Source: Chamaecrista fasciculata (taxonomy: Eukaryota > Streptophyta > Magnoliopsida > Fabales > Fabaceae). From it: a stretch of 64,000 nt of DNA. How positions within the stretch are numbered: the stretch's first letter is position 1; every line of letters starts with the position of its first letter. The notes below the pieces were generated by a model. The model saw only the letters and a program-made list of their open reading frames with translations. It did not search any database and was not told where the DNA came from. Location: NCBI GenBank assembly GCA_003254925.1, contig QANZ01028719.1, forward strand, positions 5,783 through 69,782, given 5' to 3'. Positions 34,164-46,938 of this stretch are shown here, one piece after another. The translations under genes were made by a program, and so were the position numbers.

Positions 34164-36210
34164 ATGGGTTCTTCTAGTTCCCTATTTGTTTCATTGCTTG
34201 CAGTACTTGGTTTCTCACTCGTTCATGGAGATCCTCTGGTTCCTGCGCTAATCATTTTTGGAGACTCTGTGGTTGATGTGGGAAATAATAACAACCTATT
34301 TACATTGGTGAAGGCAAACTTTCCTCCCTATGGAAGAGACTTTGTCACTCACAGACCAACTGGCAGGTTCTGCAATGGAAAGCTTGCCACAGACTTTACT
34401 GGTATGTACGTGATAGCATTTTTGTATAAGTAGTTTTTCCCTATTTGAAGAGAAGAGAGATAATCGAGGTTTACTTTTTCCCTCAGCTGAGTACCTTGGA
34501 TTTACTTCATACCCACTTGCTTATCTTAGCCGAGATGCCAAAGGCAAGAATCTCTTGATAGGAGCCAACTTTGCCTCGGGTGCTTCGGGTTACTACGATC
34601 GGACAGCAGATTTATATGTAATTAAATAGGGAGACGAACGCTTCTTAAAAGTTAAAAGTATTATTTCTGTGCATATTAATACTATGATAACACCATCAAC
34701 TTTTTATGGCTTTGTAGGGGGCTATCTCGTTGACCCGGCAATTGAATTTCTACAAGGAGTACCAGACAAAAGTTGTGAATTTGGTGGGAACAGCTAAAGC
34801 CAATGAAATATTCTCAGGTGCCATCAACCTTCTTAATACCGGAAGCAGTGATTTCATCCAGAACTACTACATTGATCCCCTTCTGAATGGTGTCTATTCT
34901 CCTGAACAGTTCTCAGACATTCTCTTAAAATCCTACGTTAATTTCATTCAGGTGTTTCATATTCACATTTACATCTCCCCTTGATGCTATTAACTTAATA
35001 CCGTATTTCACTCTTATTTCTTCCATTTCTGTTTATTATATTGCTCGTCTACTCCTTAGTATTCATACTCCAAAACTTGATCCCAAGACTTTATCTACCT
35101 TGAAGTATAGAGTTAATTGCATCGGTAGGTAAAAAAAAATGAATAGGGATAAAAATAAACAAATCTTTGACAATAAAAAGTGGCTTGAAGACCACGTGTT
35201 GATTAAATATTTAATAAGTATTTTGCTTGAACACGAATCACCTCTGATTGGAGAAGCAAGATTACCCAGGTGTTCCTACACTAACAATAGTTAAATTGAA
35301 AAAATTATTCTACCTTGAAATACCTGTAAAATGAATATTATGATGCATGATAATGATAAGGATTTTTAATAATACGGCTGCTTGTAACGTACTTTGTACA
35401 GGAAAAATTTTCACTATTCTTTGGTTCCTCAGTATGACATTGTTTTTAAATATGAACATGCAACAGAATCTCTATGGAATGGGTGCAAGGAGAATTGGAG
35501 TAACAACGTTGCCACCAACTGGGTGTTTGCCTGCAGCCATTACTTTATTTGGATTTGGAAGGAACCAGTGTGTTGCCAGACTGAACCGCGATGCCGTTTC
35601 ATTTAACAATAAGCTAAACAGCACATCCGAGAGTTTGCAAAACAGACTCCCTGGTCTGAAACTTGTGGTATTTGATATCTACCAGCCTCTTTTGGATATG
35701 GTCACCAGACCCAGTGATAACGGTACGTACCTGAAAACAAGCACCAAAAACTAATCTACATAATAAACTGACGAACTGGCATACTACTTTTTAAATTCCA
35801 TGAATATGAGCAACACCACAAAGATAGCATGTGATCAAATAATCTACTGCAAATGCACTAGCACTGACAAAAGCCTTATTTGCTTTATTACCAAATTCTA
35901 GAAGACACGTTTCACATAGCACTGTGCTATAGATTGAAGTTTTGCCCATAAGAATAGCGGTAATCTCCTTCCCTCTGCCAAAAGAGAAGTCACCATTTAC
36001 ACTACTTTGGTCACAGGATTTTCCGAAGCAAGAAAGGCCTGCTGTGGAACTGGAACAATAGAAACCTCCCTGCTCTGCAATGCTGTGTCTGTGGGAACAT
36101 GCTCCAATGCTACAGAGTATGTGTTTTGGGATGGATTTCATCCATCTGAAGCAGCTTATGAGGTCTTGGCAGGTGATCTACTAGCACAGGGAATATCCCT
36201 GATCACTTAA
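34164..36210 (+). CDS. GDSL esterase/lipase (SGNH hydrolase), secreted
   Basis: Five exons (34164-34401, 34487-34617, 34718-34951, 35467-35722, 36017-36210) join in frame to give 350 residues, the normal length for plant GDSL enzymes. A signal peptide covers about residues 1-22 ([16 protein letters not shown]). Block I is [16 protein letters not shown] with the nucleophile Ser at about 35. Block II is [13 protein letters not shown]. Block III includes [10 protein letters not shown]. Block V is [16 protein letters not shown] with Asp about 325 and His about 328. [18 protein letters not shown] and [18 protein letters not shown] are typical of the subfamily around At3g53100/At5g03810. The ATG at 34164 is chosen because a TTG frame upstream only adds residues before the signal peptide. 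The natural substrate cannot be read from sequence; ester lipids or cell-wall esters are usual. Confidence 0.93.
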
Positions 36211-37265
36211 AAGGCAATTCTATCACATTTGAAAATATAGCTCATATTGTAGGCTTTGAATCTGATGAGTTGTGTCATGGGAACAAAATAAAAGTCCTAT
36301 AATCCGAAAGTCCTTTAATATGTAGTTTGCTAGGTGGTGTGAAGAATGTGAAAACACAGCTACACAAGTGGCACGATCACTTAAGGCATCTCCCAGGAAT
36401 ACTTGCATTAATTATTGCATTAATCTCATTACAATGGCAAAGCAATTAGATGACGTAAGCGATAATGTTGGTCCAAGTACTATCTGACTGATTAGTACTG
36501 TAAATATGGTAAAATGTTATGTTCCTAACCCAGCATACCAGGTTCAGCCTTTCTTTCAAAGAAGATATCCAGAATGGCAATGGCACTCTTTTAAAATTAA
36601 CCTTATAATATTCCTATTCTCTCCCTTCTCTTTTAGAGTTGGGTCGAAATAAGGGAGTCCAAGTTGAAAGTTTGTTATCTAATCCAACACATGCTTTATT
36701 TGCATCCGAAAAGAAATTCTTTACAATTTCCAACAGGAAATCCAAATGATCTTATCCTGAAATAGCCCTTTGAATTTGTTTCTGTCATGCTGCTCACTTC
36801 TGCATTTCCCAACGAAAAAGAATTTTCTACACTCTTTGAAGCCATGTTTGATACTCCTCTTCCTACTTTTCCGGAAATTTGATTGAATGAATGGGACCAA
36901 AAATTAGGTAGTGTATATATTTTTGCTACTAGGTTCTCCAATCATAAAATGGCAAATAACTCACTACCTCATGATTAGGTCGTTTAAAAGTTGTCACCAC
37001 ATGTCTTAATTTTAATGAAAACCTGATAGCCAAAAATATAAGAAAATGCACCTAAGTCTGGTCCTTAATGAAATTCGGAGATACATATTCTTCGTTGACA
37101 GATTTAACAGTTGTTTAACTTCACCATGAAAACCATAAATTGGACATATGAAGAGAAAGCATAAACACATGTTCTAATTTTAGTGCACATAATCCATCAA
37201 GTAGATACAAAGCAACAGAAGTTGGGATGAATCATCATAAAACAGAACACTAGTCACCTGGCAAA
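36211..37265. other. Convergent intergenic region between the GDSL and UPL7 genes
   Basis: The two stop codons are about 1.05 kb apart, so both 3' UTRs lie here. I see no gene and no repeat structure. Confidence 0.45.
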
Positions 37266-40200
37266 TTAAGAGAGTTCAAATCCAGCATTTGAACTGATTG
37301 CATATAGAAGTTTTGTTCTCAAAGTGTTTGAACGTTTGTATGTTGGAAGCTGTAATAATTGAAAAAAGCACAAGTACATAAATATTTCAAAAGTCTAACA
37401 GCTGTAAAGAGATAGCTGAAATAGCAAGCGCTTTCATCTCAAACTCAATGATTAAAATGTATAGCTAAACATGAAATCCCTTGTATAGTAGTACCTTTAG
37501 AGTATTGTAACAAGTTGAAGCAGATGGAAGTCGCTCTACATCTTGTCCTCCAAGTGTTGCCCAAAGGGGGACATCACTTGCAACCTGTGTTAGAAAGAAT
37601 GGTGAGACAGTAAGAGGAAAGCAAAAATCCTGGAAAAGGAAGAACGACCAGCAAGAGTCACTAGTGTCTAATATTTTCCTCCGAATATTGGATCACAGTA
37701 TCCAAAAACAGAAGGCCAGGATATCCATGGAAAAATAATACACAATTTACATGGCAAAAAACTAATTGAAGATAACCTACTTGGGTGGATGAGTAGTAAA
37801 CCAGAGGACTTCCACAGAATTACAAAGAATCCTTAATTCAAGGCTACAAAAACCCTTAAACTAAGGTGCCAGAGTTGTTCAGATAAAACCAAAAATCCAA
37901 AATCACTATCATTAGAAGAACCTAACTGTTTTAGTATTTCCCCCATCTGATTGGCTCAGAAGAACCGTCCAGTAACTTCCATTCACTTTTCCAAACAACA
38001 CAAGGTGAGAATTCCTTGTGGTGAGCCATATATACCCTTCTTAATGTCATCTTCTGATTGGATATGAGAGAAGACAGTAAACTGATTGTTTCCAAGCTAA
38101 GAAGCATGAATACATTGACACAACAAAATATGAAGTTATTAGATGCAATTTAATGCGTTGTACCATGTCAGATACAAATGCTAAACATGATCACAGCTCC
38201 TTCATGCTATAGGGTACAAGGATACAAAATAAAAATAAAAATGTCTCATGGTCCCAGAAACAAACCTTTAATCATTTCTTTCTTCTGAGATAGCACCAAA
38301 AAAAAGATGTTTTAAAACATAATACATATACAGGTCAAATTGAAAAAAAAAAGAAAAAAATGCACCCCCACAAAATTCAGTGATTATGAAAACAACTCTT
38401 TCAATGCATAGAAACAAAACCACTAAGCATCAGATGAAAAACTGCATAGAGGCTTATCAAGATCAGCAGAAGATTTCAGATTCTAGTCAGAATAGTTTGG
38501 TATCTGTGTTTCATTATATTGCAGTACTTAAGCTTCTGCGATAGAGTGGAACAAAACAGAATCCATGTCCCATTACATAAGAAGCAACAAAGCAAAAGGG
38601 AAGTCAAACATAAAAGATCAAGCGTACCTTGTGAATAGTAAAAGTTGGCTGCAAGTATTTGAACCCAAGTAATGGAGCACGAGAACAACTGGTGACAAAT
38701 TTAAGAAGCTTACAACGCTCTTCAGGTTTGAATTCTTGAATCACCTATGCATCATACGCCAAAAATTGAAAATGGTTGTCTTCAAATAGACAGCTACATT
38801 ATGAGTTTATGTAAACTCCACATATATATGATAGACCCACGAGGTTGGAAATAACAGCCAATATACTTAATACATAAAGCCCACTTATCATAAAGCTATG
38901 AAGGCATTTCCTAACATACTTAATACAACTAAGGACATTGCCAAAGAGAAAATGAGATATGCTACTTAAACTATCTAACCCAGCACTAGTATATTCAAAA
39001 CATCAAAAATAAAGGACACACGGGAATTCAATAATTCATCTTCATGAAAAAACTGAAATAAATCAGTCAACCTTGCCAGATATGACTTTAGGTGAAAAAT
39101 CTGAGTTTGACAATTACAATGAAGGTAAATGCAACATTATACAGATTGAAAAAGAAGAATCAAGGATGGACAGCAGTTATACCACTGAAGAAAATGTTTC
39201 TGTTTAAATGAGAGGAAACATCCATCCAGGAAACATGTTTATTAAGGTTGTAAATGCAATACCTCCCAAAAGATCTTGATTGTCCGGCTTCCTTCATTAT
39301 AACCGCCTGTGTACCGTGTGTTATTTTTCAAATCATTGATGTCAATATCATAATTTCCACCGGACAGCAACTGCATCATGGTATAAATAAGCGTCTTCAA
39401 AGAAATTTATTTAAAATTAATATTTGCTCTCTTTGGCCAAATAGAATAGATATTTCCAAGTATTATGAAAATGCCAAATTCCTTTGCATGTATAGATTAC
39501 TCCTTTAACACAAACTCTAATAGAAGATTAGGTTTTTTGGGTTCAAACGAGTTGCAAAGATGCAGAAGTTTTGTGTTGTTTAATTCCTCTAAATGGATGG
39601 CAGAGATGGTGAAGTTAAGCATGCTCAAATGCATATACAACTAAGAGCTATCAGATATCAAGTTTCTACTCAGTTTCTTTATCTAAGAAATTTTATCAAT
39701 AATTGATGAGCTTCGGCAATCAATTAAAAGCCAACCCATTTTTAGATTTCAAACTAGTTCACAGTGCAGCCAACCAGATATTTTTGTCATTTCATAGTGA
39801 TCAATGGATAACATAGCCTAAACAGCATCGTTGATACCTATTTCAGTACTTATTGAGAGGAATATCATGTACCAAGTATGGTTATAAAAAAGCAAAACAA
39901 GACTACAAGCATTCTTGAATTCTAATGATTGAGAATTCCGTTTTGCCAAATGTCACATAATGTGCAACTCCGCATTGACTTGAACTATTCTACGCTACAA
40001 TCTTGCTCAAAGTCCATAAATAATATGGTCCGCATATTGACATGAGTCTCAAACTAGAAAAAGTAGCAACAGCAAATTTAGGACCTGATAATCTGAAACT
40101 TCAAAATTGAAAACCAATATTTCTAACATAGATATGGCCATTCCATTTGGATTGTAACTAAAATCCAACTGCAGATGGAGTAACTAACTGATGAAATCAA

Positions 40201-43200
40201 ATAATTTCACATAAAATCACATAGATATATATCAACATCACAGACATAACCTTATTCAATAAACTAAAGAAAATAAATACCTGATTAAATTCATTTGCAT
40301 TGAATAATTTCAACCAGGATGGAGATATAAGATCAGTCAACCCTCTGTAGAATGCATTTGAGAAGGGCAATATCTGAAATTCAATTTTACAGGTTTACCA
40401 ATGATACAATAATTGATTTAGAACTAAATAACTTTTAACTGCATAAAACCTGATGATTAAGTTTGTAGTCTGCCATTGCATGTATGTACTGCATTTTGTT
40501 CTCATTTGTCACAGAGATATCTTTGCCACCAGGCTTAAGCTCAACAACATTCCATTTTCCAAATGATTCTTCAGTAACAGTAAAATCAAGAGAGAGATCC
40601 TTGACATCTCCATCATAATGCTGCGTGAAAGAATGTGTAAAACATCAAATACAACAGTAAAATGCAAGATTATGCATACATGAAACTAGGGAATAAAGTG
40701 CCTTGACAGCAACATTTTTCAAGATAATGTAAGTAGAAGGATCCCATAAATAAACCTAACTTGCTTACCCCAAGCGATGAATTTTTAATGCTGTTTTGAA
40801 AATTCTTTATTCTTCTTTCAAGTTAAAAGATCCAGCTACATGTCTACACCTAACCACATACATAGCTCTTCCAGCAATTCTGAAAACCATAAAACACTTT
40901 TTAAACAATTTAGCATACCTAGTTTAATGTGCAATTGGCCTAGTACTCAATACCATATATCTGTTTTAGCCACCTAGATTTAGTTCCAAGTGAAATTCAT
41001 ATATGCCATAATTTAAACATGCTTTAGAACAACTGCAGCCAGATCAGACTCATATTGAAGAATGAATGTTGTAACTTGTAAGTTATCAACCAGCACCAAA
41101 CATAGTCAAAACTGAAAAACATAAATCCTGACAAGTAAAACATTGAGGCACTGAGTTCTCCTAATCAACAATTTGCTAAGAATTAAAATCCAACATTCTA
41201 ACCAAATTGGCCAAGGAAATATAGGTAAACAGCATGCGCATGTATCTGAGGTTTACCTTGACGTACATAAGATTCCTGTATAGCTCCGGATCAAGTGTTG
41301 ATAACTCATCAAGAAAGCTATACCGCCCCAACAGTTTCTGTACAAAAACATGCGAGAAGGAGTAATCAAGTAATATTCCTTCATAAAGAGCTTTACCAAC
41401 GACTCTTCCAACAAACTCAATCATCTGAAGACCATTATCCAAATATCTTGCAGAGGAATTCGGAATTAGAAGCCTGTCAGAAGTTGAGGTTTGCGAAAAT
41501 AGCCCATATCTAAAAACAATTGAGAAAGTGTCAGTTTAAAAAGTCTCTCAAGAAAGAGCAGATAACCATGAAACATAACAAGAAATCACAAAATAACAAT
41601 TCAAACTTACTCTGGAGCAAAGGCTGCCTTTGATATGTCAGTTAAAAATTCTTTTGATAAGCCACCATAGTCCAGACCAGCCTCAGGAAGGCCACATTCA
41701 CTTACAAAAGATACATGGATGGATGACTTCAACCTTGAACCAAGAGAATTTAACTGGCGGAATCCATCTTCTACAATATGACCCCGACGAACTACTATCT
41801 CAACTGCTCGTGAACCAGGTTCAGAAATTTGCCCAGCCATTTTTCGGGAAGCTTTATCCATCTTAATGAACTCTCGAAACATCTCAACCCTATCAAAGTG
41901 ATAAACCAAAATGATAAACAACTATCCATCATAAACTATTACAAACATGCTAAAATTTCAGTTTGCTGCTATATTATGTGCAAAATGATTCATTCCACTT
42001 TCAAAAAATAATAAATGCCCTCATAAACAATGCTTCTCCTTCTAGAAAAGTTTATTCAGCCTTTTTTTTCCTTGATTTGAAGTTTCCAAACACTTAATAC
42101 TGGATGAATAAAACTTTACATGCCACTGACTAAATAAACCCAACAGACCATCAACTTGTGATTCTTTTTTTCTTTCTCCTAGTTGTTATCTGTTAATTAG
42201 CATTTTATTTCCTATAACTTATGATTCTAAAATACCAAAAGAATATTGCAACAAAAAGGGAAAGACTCTTGTTAGATTGAGTGTGATGCAGTTACCTCTC
42301 TTCAAAAGGGAAAACATGAGGAGCTGTGGTTATAACAGAACCCATACTTGGGACACCCAATGAATTGTCAGATCTAAGATTGAGTGATGAGACTTCGTGA
42401 GTTCTGGCAGCCACAGCAATTGGAGGCCGGCCTTTTCTAGCAGGTGAAAGCCACAAATCGGGAGGACAAAACTGATGCCGACAATTCCTCTCATACATTA
42501 AATGTAAGCACCTAATTGCACAGTCCATGAGGGGTCTATTCTGCTGACTGACACCATGGGACAAGCCATTATACACCAGAGTATTAAGCATTGATGCGAT
42601 CCTTCGTTGCTTCTCTAAATTAAATGGAACCTAGCAACATCATTAAAACCAGGAAAAGTCTTAGTTTTCAGAAATGAAAATCACAATCTTATTTTAAAAT
42701 ATGCCATAAAAGAAACCAAGCAGTTCACCTGTTTCTCATAGAACTCTATGTCATCAAGAACTAAAAGTAGGTGAGAATAGGTGGCACAAAAAATATGAAG
42801 CAGAGCAGACGTATCTTTTGAAATGCCTTGTGGGCCATATCTCATGGGCTCTATGTCCCATACATCAGATGAATCCTCATTCACTTGGCTAGACTCAGGA
42901 TGATTGCCGAAGGGATCCGTATTGTTAGTTGCAGCTTGGGACTTACCTGTTAATTTTTGAAGAACACTGACCCACTTAGAAGCCCCTTCCTTACTGAGGT
43001 GTTTTAGCCTCCTCTCAGTAGCTTTTTCTTCTCTGGTTTCACTTATGTGATTATCAGAAATATCACTGTCTCTATGAAAAAGGGAATCCTCCAACATATG
43101 CCACACTTGGACAAGAAACCCAGGAGTAAAAGACAGCATGTTGAGAACTGGTAAGGAGCCACGAATTGGATTCAAAACTGAATATATTCTAAGTGTGTTA

Positions 43201-46200
43201 GAATAAAAATGAGCAACATCACATAAATCCAGCTTGCCAAAGCATTCCAGATCATTTGGCAGCAGAACCTCAGTTGTACTCGCGGTATCTCCATTAACTG
43301 CAGCCAAAAGACTTTTAAGATGCCACTGCTGACTAACAGGCCTAAACTGATCTATGTATGAAATCATCAACGATTCACAGGCTGCTTCACTCTCATAAAT
43401 AGGAACTGTATCCACAGGCTCTGCTAAAGCTTCGACATCATTTTGGATGGCTTTCTTCCACTTTCTAATCCCCCCAACATTATCAAGATGAGCCAGCAGG
43501 GCTTCTGCAAGAGTGTTAACAACATGGACATATAATGCACGGTCTAGACCTTGATGGAAGCATTGAGGATCCACAGAGTCACTCTCATTCCCCGTTGCTA
43601 AGCATATAATGTTAGTGAGAGCCCAGCCAACTGGTGGTATTGCCTTGGAAGATACAGAAGTCTCTGAACGTACAAAATGTGATATCTCCATTGAAACGTT
43701 CCCTTTTAAAATCTGTCATCACCTGTCACAGTTTGATCAGTTCTGATATGTTTTAATCATAACTTAAAAAGTTTTATCACTCTACTGGCTTTGAAAACTA
43801 ATGGTGACAGTTCACCGTTGAACCTTTATATGTACTGCTATAAAAATAAGATTAACTAGCCTCCATTAATTTCCTTTTCCAAAAAACTAAATTTGTTTTC
43901 TTTAAAAAAAATTGAAAACATGAAAAAAAATTGTAATTCCAATCTACATAGGCCCAATGTTCATACCAGCTTCAGACTTATAAGGAACTTTAATTTGAAG
44001 TTTTTGTAGGGACTATAGATTTTAAAGTCAATTCCTTATTTCAATATATTAATTCAGATAACTCTCCATATTTGTTGGCCAAAAAAAAACTCTTCATATT
44101 TGACCTTGCATATGTAACGCAGATACCTACTTACTAAAGTGCATGATACTTCAACAAGTAAGCCTAAGGTTATCCAAGGAAGATTACTTTAGCGAAGCAA
44201 AGATATTAAAATATTGTGTCCTACACAGTAATCCAACTTACAAAAAAGTATATGCATAATAAAACAAGCATACAGAGGTCAAATATGAAGGCATAGTCAT
44301 CAAAGCAGCAAATCAATACTTGCTATTTGTTCCATTTAGTTAAACTTCATTAGAAAATTATTTACTTTGACTACATGACTCATTCTACCTTGAATGATAA
44401 CGAAAGAAGTAAACTAAATAAGAGACTAAAATGTAAAACAAAAACAATAGAAGAGACTAAACTGTCATTAATTTAAAGAGAAAACTGTGGCGACATTGTT
44501 CTAAATTAACTATGCTTACCAATATACCCAGAAAGCATGGGAATAAGATAGATTTGTGCTTTAAAGCAGGTCGAAGAACAGATGGCAGACGTTGCAGAAG
44601 CCAAGGAATTGTCAGCATATATACAAAATACTTCTTGGCAGCATGGTTCTTGTCCAACACTGAAGGCCCTTTTAAATCAATGTCTCTCAGATAGAATGGC
44701 CGCAAAGCTAAAGTTATTGTGCTTGCAGTAATTAAAAATTTATCATCTGTATAGTTAATACTCTTTGTTTGCAAAGAATAACTATCCAATGTACTAACAT
44801 ATCTACTAATAGATACATAACTACCACTGGCATCACTCCCCAAATACTCAATTAAACCTTCCACTGCTATATCAGCATATTGATGATTGGCTTCAGTAAT
44901 GCATTTCCATCCTTTTAGATCAGTTAACATAACAAGAACACGCATTGCAAGGGATGCAACCACAGTAATTTCTTGATCCCTAGGAACGCTTTTACTGAAC
45001 TCCGAAAGAATGGTAAAACCAAGAGAAATCAGCCATCGTGCTTGATGATTCCAAATTCTCCTCTCTTCAGGCATACCACATGCTAAGGAGCAGAAGTTCC
45101 TCTCTGAATCTAGAGGAAGGAAAAATATAGATCTATCAATATTCTACAAATAATACACATTGTTTTGGGTGGAAGGTTCGGGGTGTTTCTTGGACTATTA
45201 GTATCTCTAACATATAAAAATAAGATCAACACCTTTTGCAAGGCCATACCTTAGAAACTGGACAGCAGAACAGCAGAAGTATTGTAAATTGGGTTTAAAA
45301 CACAAGAACAGCCTTCACAACATAATGCACTAGCAAAATAATACTCTAGTTCAACCAAAATATTTATAAAATCTACATGCTTAGCTTAGAGCCATATATA
45401 CTGAATTATCAGCGCAATTAAGAGGAATAGGAACCAGCAACAAAGTAGAACCTTCAGAATAAATGACCATTCAGAAAATATCATGGCACAGGTAATCATA
45501 TTCAAGTGTATGACGTGATTGGAATATGAACACGAAATCCAATAAAAGAACATCTAAATGATGGGGACAAACCAGAAGTGTTCAGGCTTTCCAATAGGAT
45601 TGTAAAGCAAGTCCTCATAGAGTTTATTTTCTTGCTATGAACCTTCTGATTCTCAGCTGTGAAACAGGTTACAAAGAAAAGAAATGGTCGCAACAAATTG
45701 TTTGATACCCATGTTGCCGTCATTGTACCAGTATAATGATTCACCAATATCTCCCACTCCTGCTGAAGTTGCTGAGCGACCATCCATGTAACCTTGTAAC
45801 GCCTCCAAACTCTCTTTTAACATCAAGAAAACAGCTTGTTTCTCAGTTTCAATACAAACACAATCATGATAACTAAGGCAGGAAACAAGCTTTCATGTTT
45901 AGATTTTATACAAAGCAGGAAGTAAATATAAAACACCTTCTTATTTGCGGATAATTTAGAAAGAAGCAGAACTATAGGCTCCATTATATGATCAATGTAT
46001 CAAACTATTCAGTATATGTTTTACCTGATATCCCTTCTTTTCCCCTAAACATCAAAAGAAACCAGAGAAATTGCACCAGATAAGATGCACCCTATACCCA
46101 CAACGTGTAAACTTCCAAATAAATTCTATCTTGTTAAGCAAATCCTGGCAGAATTTTGCAAACTTTTACATGTTATGAATACAATTAACATCAACAATAA

Positions 46201-46938
46201 ATCTATGACTGGAATTGGATCATTTAATGGAAGAGACCAAAATAAAATTAACACTAATAGTTTTTTTTAAAAGAAAAAAGAAAACGATATGATTGTCATC
46301 TTGAATAGGATGGCTAATGTTGCCCATAATGAAAAATCTAAAACTTGCCACATGATGCACCTGAATGAAGAGAGCAGCAGCAGTAGCACGTTTTGCATAA
46401 TTGCGAAGCTCTCTTTCCCGGGATACCTTCTCAAGAAGAGCATCCCTTGTTATCTCCTTTGCACTTGCTCCTCTCAAAGATACCTGATGATGAGTATGAT
46501 GACAATGTTGCAATCTTGGTTATATGGAAATTAACAAAAAAGCAGGGCATGAAAAGTGTGAGTCGCTGAAAGTCCATTTAGTAAAAGATTCAACAGTAAT
46601 TAAGAGGAACTGTAGAATTTAAGAACTGTCATTTCTACTCTCTATTGACAAACTCTCTAAAGGCCAAACATGAACCAGTGATGACAGTAAAAATGAACCA
46701 CAAAGCGAAGCCTAAGAATGATTACGATCGGAGAGCGAGGAGAAAAAAAACAGCCACAAACAAGAACAGTGTTTTATCGTCAGTACAACATATAAATACA
46801 TGATGGTGGAAAATTATAGTTCTAGGTCAAATTGATCGGGGAGAGAACTACATCCATGAAGAAAACATTTCGTCAATTATAGCAAAAGAAACAGTATGAA
46901 TATTGAATACGAACCTGGTGCTTACGAGATCCATCCAT
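37266..46938 (-). CDS. UPL7: HECT-type E3 ubiquitin-protein ligase UPL7
   Basis: It transfers ubiquitin from an E2 through a catalytic Cys to substrates. Fourteen coding exons (46938-46915, 46483-46361, 45813-45573, 45109-44520, 43712-42729, 42630-42296, 41889-41611, 41509-41257, 40620-40450, 40373-40281, 39370-39263, 38744-38628, 37584-37495, 37349-37266) join in frame to give 1163 residues, close to Arabidopsis UPL7 (about 1142). The first coding exon is only eight codons (MDGSRKHQ). Next come [20 protein letters not shown] and an IQ-like motif ([15 protein letters not shown]). The C-terminal 350 or so residues are the HECT domain: [53 protein letters not shown], and [20 protein letters not shown] with catalytic Cys about 1131. 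The protein ends GFELS. The N-terminal MDxxRKH start separates it from UPL6. Introns make up almost two thirds of the locus. Confidence 0.95.
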
